From NCBI GenBank assembly GCA_018398765.1, contig JAHBMJ010002543.1:1-10000 (forward strand): a stretch of DNA of 10,000 nt. Reading direction: 5' to 3'. This stretch comes from Chromera velia. Taxonomy: Eukaryota; Sar; Chromeraceae. The notes under the pieces are model-generated. The model searched no databases. It worked only from the letters and a program-made list of their open reading frames with translations, and had not been told where the DNA came from. Positions 6,633-10,000 of this stretch are shown here, one piece after another (position 1 is the stretch's first letter; every line of letters starts with the position of its first letter). Both the position numbers and the translations under genes were made by a program.

Positions 6633-6719
6633 GGAAAAATCCGGTATGAAGCGGTTTTTGGATAGAAAACTGCCGGTGGTTTGTTTTTCTCATAGAAAAA
6701 GGCCGGTAAGTGGTATGAA
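6633..6719 (+). repeat. About 30-bp imperfect tandem repeat, nearly three copies
   Basis: ATAGAAAACTGCCGGT (6662-6677) recurs as ATAGAAAAAGGCCGGT (6692-6707), a 30-bp period. A weaker copy (AAAAATCCGGT, then CGGTTTTTGG) precedes them from 6633. Confidence 0.6.
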
Positions 6720-7093
6720 AGAGCTTACAAAATCTAACTAGTGCCCGGGAGGTAGTTTCAAAGGTTCTGCCCTACATCTCCTCTGTTTCTTTTCTCTCTC
6801 TTTTGATTGTCCAACCTGTTGTGAAGCTGCGATTGATCAACTGTATCAAGGTGATCAAAGTTGCGCCTATTTTCGTTGCTGGTAGTCATAGGACGGAACA
6901 AACCGACAAACTAAGTTAGATTCGCCTCTCATATATGGGGACGCGGCATGCATGAAAAAACCCTCAATCATCATGCTATATAGCTGCTTGAAGTGGATTG
7001 AAGCCAGGCAGAAAAGTGCACTCACATGCAGTCAGGGGGAGGTACCCCCAAGAAGCCTTTCTATAACCCTATGGTCTGTTAATCAAACTCCGG
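6720..7093. other. No feature seen
   Basis: The composition is mixed, with a pyrimidine-rich patch at about 6780-6805. Open frames are short and have no recognisable protein character. Confidence 0.4.
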
Positions 7094-7115
7094 GCTTTGG
7101 CAAAGGCGCCAAAGC
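7094..7115. repeat. Small perfect hairpin
   Basis: GCTTTGGC (7094-7101) is the exact inverse of GCCAAAGC (7108-7115), with a 6-base loop. No T-run follows, and its role is unknown. Confidence 0.4.
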
Positions 7116-7120
7116 TTTGA

Positions 7121-7196
7121 CGATAGAAAGCTCATTCTTTCTAGTATGCAATATTGTTAAGGCTCTAGCGACAGAAAGCTAATTCTTTCTAGTATG
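7121..7196 (+). repeat. 28-bp direct repeat, each copy with an internal hairpin
   Basis: 7121-7148 and 7169-7196 match at 26 of 28 positions with a 48-bp period. Each contains AGAAAG and CTTTCT flanking six bases, so both can fold on themselves. Confidence 0.75.
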
Positions 7197-8212
7197 GATA
7201 TTATGGATCATCCCGTGTGCAGAGAAAGAAAGAAATATAGGAAGTCTTTAAGAGTACATCATAGTTGTAAACAGAAGGAAACACGCGAGCAGAGCGAGCG
7301 TGTGTTGCAGCGCATTGTGTGCATTTGGTGCGCCAGAGAAGCCAAGTTAGGCAGGACTCATCTTCTGTGCGCACGCCGAGCGAACTGGCTGAATTAATAC
7401 AGAACCAGAAAGATGTCCCCAACTGGATCTCCGTCGCGCATGCATATTGCAATACAGAGAGACGCATTGAATGCAAAGCTTGCATGTATTACAATACAGA
7501 TCAATACATAAGAAGCTGGCTTGATTGAGCTTACTACTTGATCAAGAGGTCCGACTGGTAGGTACGTCCTGGGATAGGCTCTCATCCTGTATATAGAGCA
7601 GACTACACAGACGCAGACACTAAAGTTGAGATCTGTCCAAGAAGATCCAGGAAGTCTATATACGCTAGCCAGTTTGGAGGAAGGACAGATCTGAACACTG
7701 ATAGCAGAGCTTGGCTGGTGGGGGAGGCCCACCAGGCCAAGAGCCACGTGTTGTCCCTCTATGTCTGCCTCTCTGTGATGAAGGGAAGCTCTCGGTGTGT
7801 CTTTGCACTCGTTTAAAAGAATCGTATCGAAACGTCTCTATCCGTCTGTGTGTCACTCTATCAAGGCAAAAAGGAGAAGAGATCTAACAGAGAAAGCTGA
7901 TGACCCAAAGAGTTGCAAAGCTGGATTGAGGAATGCTAACCCGGGGAAGGAGCTAAAGCAGTAGAGAACAGAGTGAGCCACATCCCTCCCTACGTAGATG
8001 GCGTTGAAACGCGTCGGTGAATATTGTTCTGTGCTACTAGGTGCCACACAGAAATGGCTCAAGGCAAGGCTAGTCTAGGGACAGAAGCTACAGGACTGGC
8101 CAGAAAGTTCACTCAAAGACAGGCTAAAGGTTCCAATTCTCCGAGCAATACCTAGAGCTCCACATGACCCAACTCGATTCAATCTCGATCTTTTCGCTAG
8201 CTTCCACTCAAT
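7197..8212. other. No gene established
   Basis: Open frames of up to 117 codons occur on the minus strand (7394-7747), but their translations lack domain character and no splice model is compelling. Short self-complementary words are present (for example 7629-7638 with 7683-7692), at a level that chance could produce. Confidence 0.4.
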
Positions 8213-8458
8213 CTAATCACGCATCGCTAACGCAGGAAACGTCAGAGACTGCCCCGTCTCCTTTTTGTCCTGGCTTTCGACCACAACAATTGGAATCTCC
8301 TCTGTTTTCTTTCTAATTCTGGACAGGACGGCATGTAGAAAGAGATGCCGCGTCTCCCAAGCATAGATCCGGTTGGGGACGCGCATGTATTTAATCGCCA
8401 CTACAAAAATCAGTAGAACCACATAAATTGGGCCCGCTGCGTTGTTTCGTTGCGGCAT
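8213..8458 (-). CDS. Candidate small membrane protein ORF, unknown family
   Basis: The minus-strand ORF of 81 codons has one convincing hydrophobic segment near residues 11-23 (IYVVLLIFVVAIKY). Basic and amphipathic sequence follows (HLFLHAVLSRIRKK), and then a charged tail. Composition and codon use look more protein-like than in neighbouring frames. The N-terminal part overlaps, in another frame, a Gly/Pro/Ala-rich ORF that starts upstream. The ATG at 8458 may therefore not be the true start; an exon junction or a frameshift between the two frames is possible. I recognise no family, and the ORF could also be a chance open frame in GC-rich DNA. Confidence 0.25.
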   Translation of the reverse strand: MPQRNNAAGPIYVVLLIFVVAIKYMRVPNRIYAWETRHLFLHAVLSRIRKKTEEIPIVVVESQDKKETGQSLTFPALAMRD

Positions 8459-8684
8459 GCCTGGGCATATCGATTTGTTCCGGGGCCCTGGGTCCTGCGC
8501 GGCCTACTTCGCGCGGCCTTGGCCCGTTGCTTTGCCCGCGGGCAGCCCTAGGCGCCTGTGGCTGGTCTAAATAGCTGTAAGGCCCGCCGCCTCCCGCGGC
8601 TCCTGGCGCGCCTAAGTAGGACATTACAATATTATGGAAACTGGCTGCCTCGGGAGTGGAAACGTTAGTGCATGGAGAGACCAA
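8391..8684 (-). CDS. Overlapping Gly/Pro/Ala/Arg-rich ORF (likely start at 8625)
   Basis: The 97-codon minus-strand frame runs through the GC-rich island. An internal ATG at about 8625 begins MSYLGAPGAAGGGGPYS, followed by low-complexity P, R, A and G. The composition follows directly from the GC-rich DNA, so the coding case is weak on its own. It is listed because it could supply an unstructured N-terminus to the membrane-segment ORF at 8213-8458 if a frame change occurs around 8440. Confidence 0.15.
   Translation of the reverse strand: MVSPCTNVSTPEAASFHNIVMSYLGAPGAAGGGGPYSYLDQPQAPRAARGQSNGPRPREVGRAGPRAPEQIDMPRHAATKQRSGPNLCGSTDFCSGD
8430..8625. other. GC-rich island
   Basis: A sharp rise in G+C with many GGCC, GCGC and CCGCGG words stands between AT-richer flanks. 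It is CpG-dense compared with its surroundings. This could be an exon, a promoter region or an inserted fragment. Confidence 0.5.
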
Positions 8685-8700
8685 CTTTGCAAAAAACGCT

Positions 8701-8814
8701 GGCAGTCCGCTTTCTTTCTCCCCGCATCGGCATCATAACCAAGAAAAGAGAGTCCAAGGCAGTCCGCTTTCTTTCTCCCCGCATTGGCATCACAACCAAG
8801 AAAAGAGAGTTCAA
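8701..8814 (+). repeat. 57-bp tandem duplication, two copies
   Basis: 8701-8757 and 8758-8814 match at 54 of 57 positions, and all three differences are C/T transitions. The unit is 19 codons long and open in frames on both strands, so ORFs across it show a 19-residue repeat. Confidence 0.9.
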
Positions 8815-8839
8815 AGAACTGGAAAAGTTTCATCGTGAA

Positions 8840-9400
8840 AGTGATTAACAGAAAAGAAAGGGGGAAGGGTCGCAAGAGACTTCGGTCTCTGAAACGGGGG
8901 ATAATTTCGCTTCGACAACACGACGCCTCAGGGAAGAGAAGGAAAGGTGATGGAGAAGGTGGTCGAAGGAAAATAAATAAAGAAAGAAATCAGAAAGGTC
9001 CTTCAATGCGACACATGAAAAGAAGAGAGAGTCACGGGCCGGTCGAAAAGAAATTGTAGAGAACCAGTCAGATGCTTACAGTGCCTCCAGCAGGAATGAG
9101 GAAATCTTGCTGAAGTGAGGGTGACTTCAAAGAAAGGAAGCCTCTCTATCCGCTAGTCACTGAATGGCCCCAAGCGTTTCAAAAACCCGAAGGTTCGTGA
9201 TGATCGACGTAAGAGAACAAAGGACATGAGATTTCAAAAAAAAGGAAGAAGAAGAAGAGAAAGGAAAGTTGGAAGGTGTCCAAGAAGCCAATATCTGGAA
9301 GGCCGGAGCAATAAGCCAGCAGAGACCCTAGGAGAGGGGGTTCAAAGAAAGCAGCGAGAAGAGAATCGTATACAGAGGGGAAAAGAGCGTATTGTTTGCA
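8840..9400 (+). other. Purine-rich plus strand, no gene established
   Basis: There are long runs of A and G (GAAGAAG, AAAGGAAAG). Open frames here (8784-9059 and 9226-9660) give lysine-, arginine- and glutamate-rich translations, as expected of purine-rich DNA, so I do not call them genes. Confidence 0.5.
8875..8890 (+). other. Hairpin with TTCG tetraloop
   Basis: AGAGAC-TTCG-GTCTCT forms a 6-bp perfect stem closed by C-G over TTCG, a very stable RNA loop type. There is no following T-run. Confidence 0.4.
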
Positions 9401-10000
9401 TGTTCACCCATCTGTCCATCTCCCAGGACAGACACAGAGACAGAATGCTTGGAGGCCGAGGAACACCGAAAAGTGAGTCATGCAGACACTACATGCAAGA
9501 AAAGGAAAAGAAGAAGAGAGATAGAACAGAACTGCTTGCGTGCATCACCTCTGATTCTTTCATTCTATCCCTTAACTTATCTTCTTTGCTTGCGTGTATG
9601 CTTAATATGTTGAGGTCTCTCTTGTCGACGGGCAGAAGAGAGATTGCGGGGTGTTGGTAAAGTCAAATGGAACTGGGGGCCAAATCCGCGTTCGGTGTGT
9701 GCGTGTGAAGGCCGGTGCATGTGAGAAAAGAAAAGGAAAGAACAGTAAAGGGACAGAGAGAGAAGCACCTAAAGTGAAGATTCGTCATACAAGTGATGAG
9801 AGAAAAGAAAACCCATTGAGCCTTGTTTCTTGTTGAATCAATATTGACCTCTTTCTTTTCATGTTCATGTATGTTGTTAGCTTCCCCCCCCTGCGGCCGC
9901 AGTCAAGGGAGAGCAGCGATTATAAGTGCCAGAAGGCTATAGGCACCCAGGCCGGGCTTGCTCTGAAGAATGGATGAAAACAAAAGGAAGAGCGAGAAAA
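9401..10000. other. No gene established
   Basis: The sequence alternates purine-rich and pyrimidine-rich. A run of eight C (9884-9891) adjoins the palindrome TGCGGCCGCA (9892-9901). Nothing else was recognised. Confidence 0.4.

Noticed and set aside
7629-7692. 10-bp inverted repeat AGATCTGTCC / GGACAGATCT
   Set aside because: About this many such pairs are expected by chance in 10 kb at this spacing, and there is no supporting context.
7394-7747. 117-codon minus-strand ORF
   Set aside because: Mixed hydrophobic and cysteine patches without a recognisable pattern. Neighbouring frames are equally open.
9226-9660. 144-codon K/R/E-rich ORF
   Set aside because: The composition is explained by the purine-rich strand, and no domain or splice context is visible.

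Overview
The window looks like nuclear DNA of a eukaryotic microbe. The one clear gene is split by GT-AG introns, coding density is low, one scaffold-gap N is present, and transposon-like inserts and tandem repeats fill much of the rest. The gene type (a cysteine-rich CxxC...GY...CxxCP module followed by many membrane segments) is common in alveolates and related protists. A chromerid-like alga is my best guess, but no marker gene fixes the taxon.

Region 1 (about 1-3032, perhaps to 6261) is a 5'-truncated, plus-strand, multi-exon gene for a polytopic membrane protein. The exons I can support are 99-734, 831-1313, 1418-1696 and 2820-3032, with a possible short last exon at 6223-6261. Every boundary I chose is phase 0. 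Inside the gene, 884-1841 and 1843-2800 are 958-bp near-identical copies separated by a single N. The second copy starts in mid-exon, so this is most simply an unmerged contig overlap and not a real duplication.

Region 2 (3033-6222) is a degenerate (GTCA)n array that begins exactly at the exon's donor site. It shows a higher-order repeat and is interrupted by two terminal-inverted-repeat (TIR) elements. Element 1 (3300-4269) has hAT-like ends and an 8-bp target duplication, supported by an 'empty' paralogous copy elsewhere in the array. Element 2 (4856-6051) has TIRs of about 190 bp and a 10-bp flanking repeat with one mismatch, like a Mutator-type element. On its minus strand it carries a broken coding region of unknown identity.

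Region 3 (6262-10000) has no gene I can establish. It holds an AT-rich patch, short direct and tandem repeats, a GC-rich island with two overlapping minus-strand ORFs (one with a membrane segment), a 57-bp tandem duplication, and about 1.2 kb of purine-rich plus strand.
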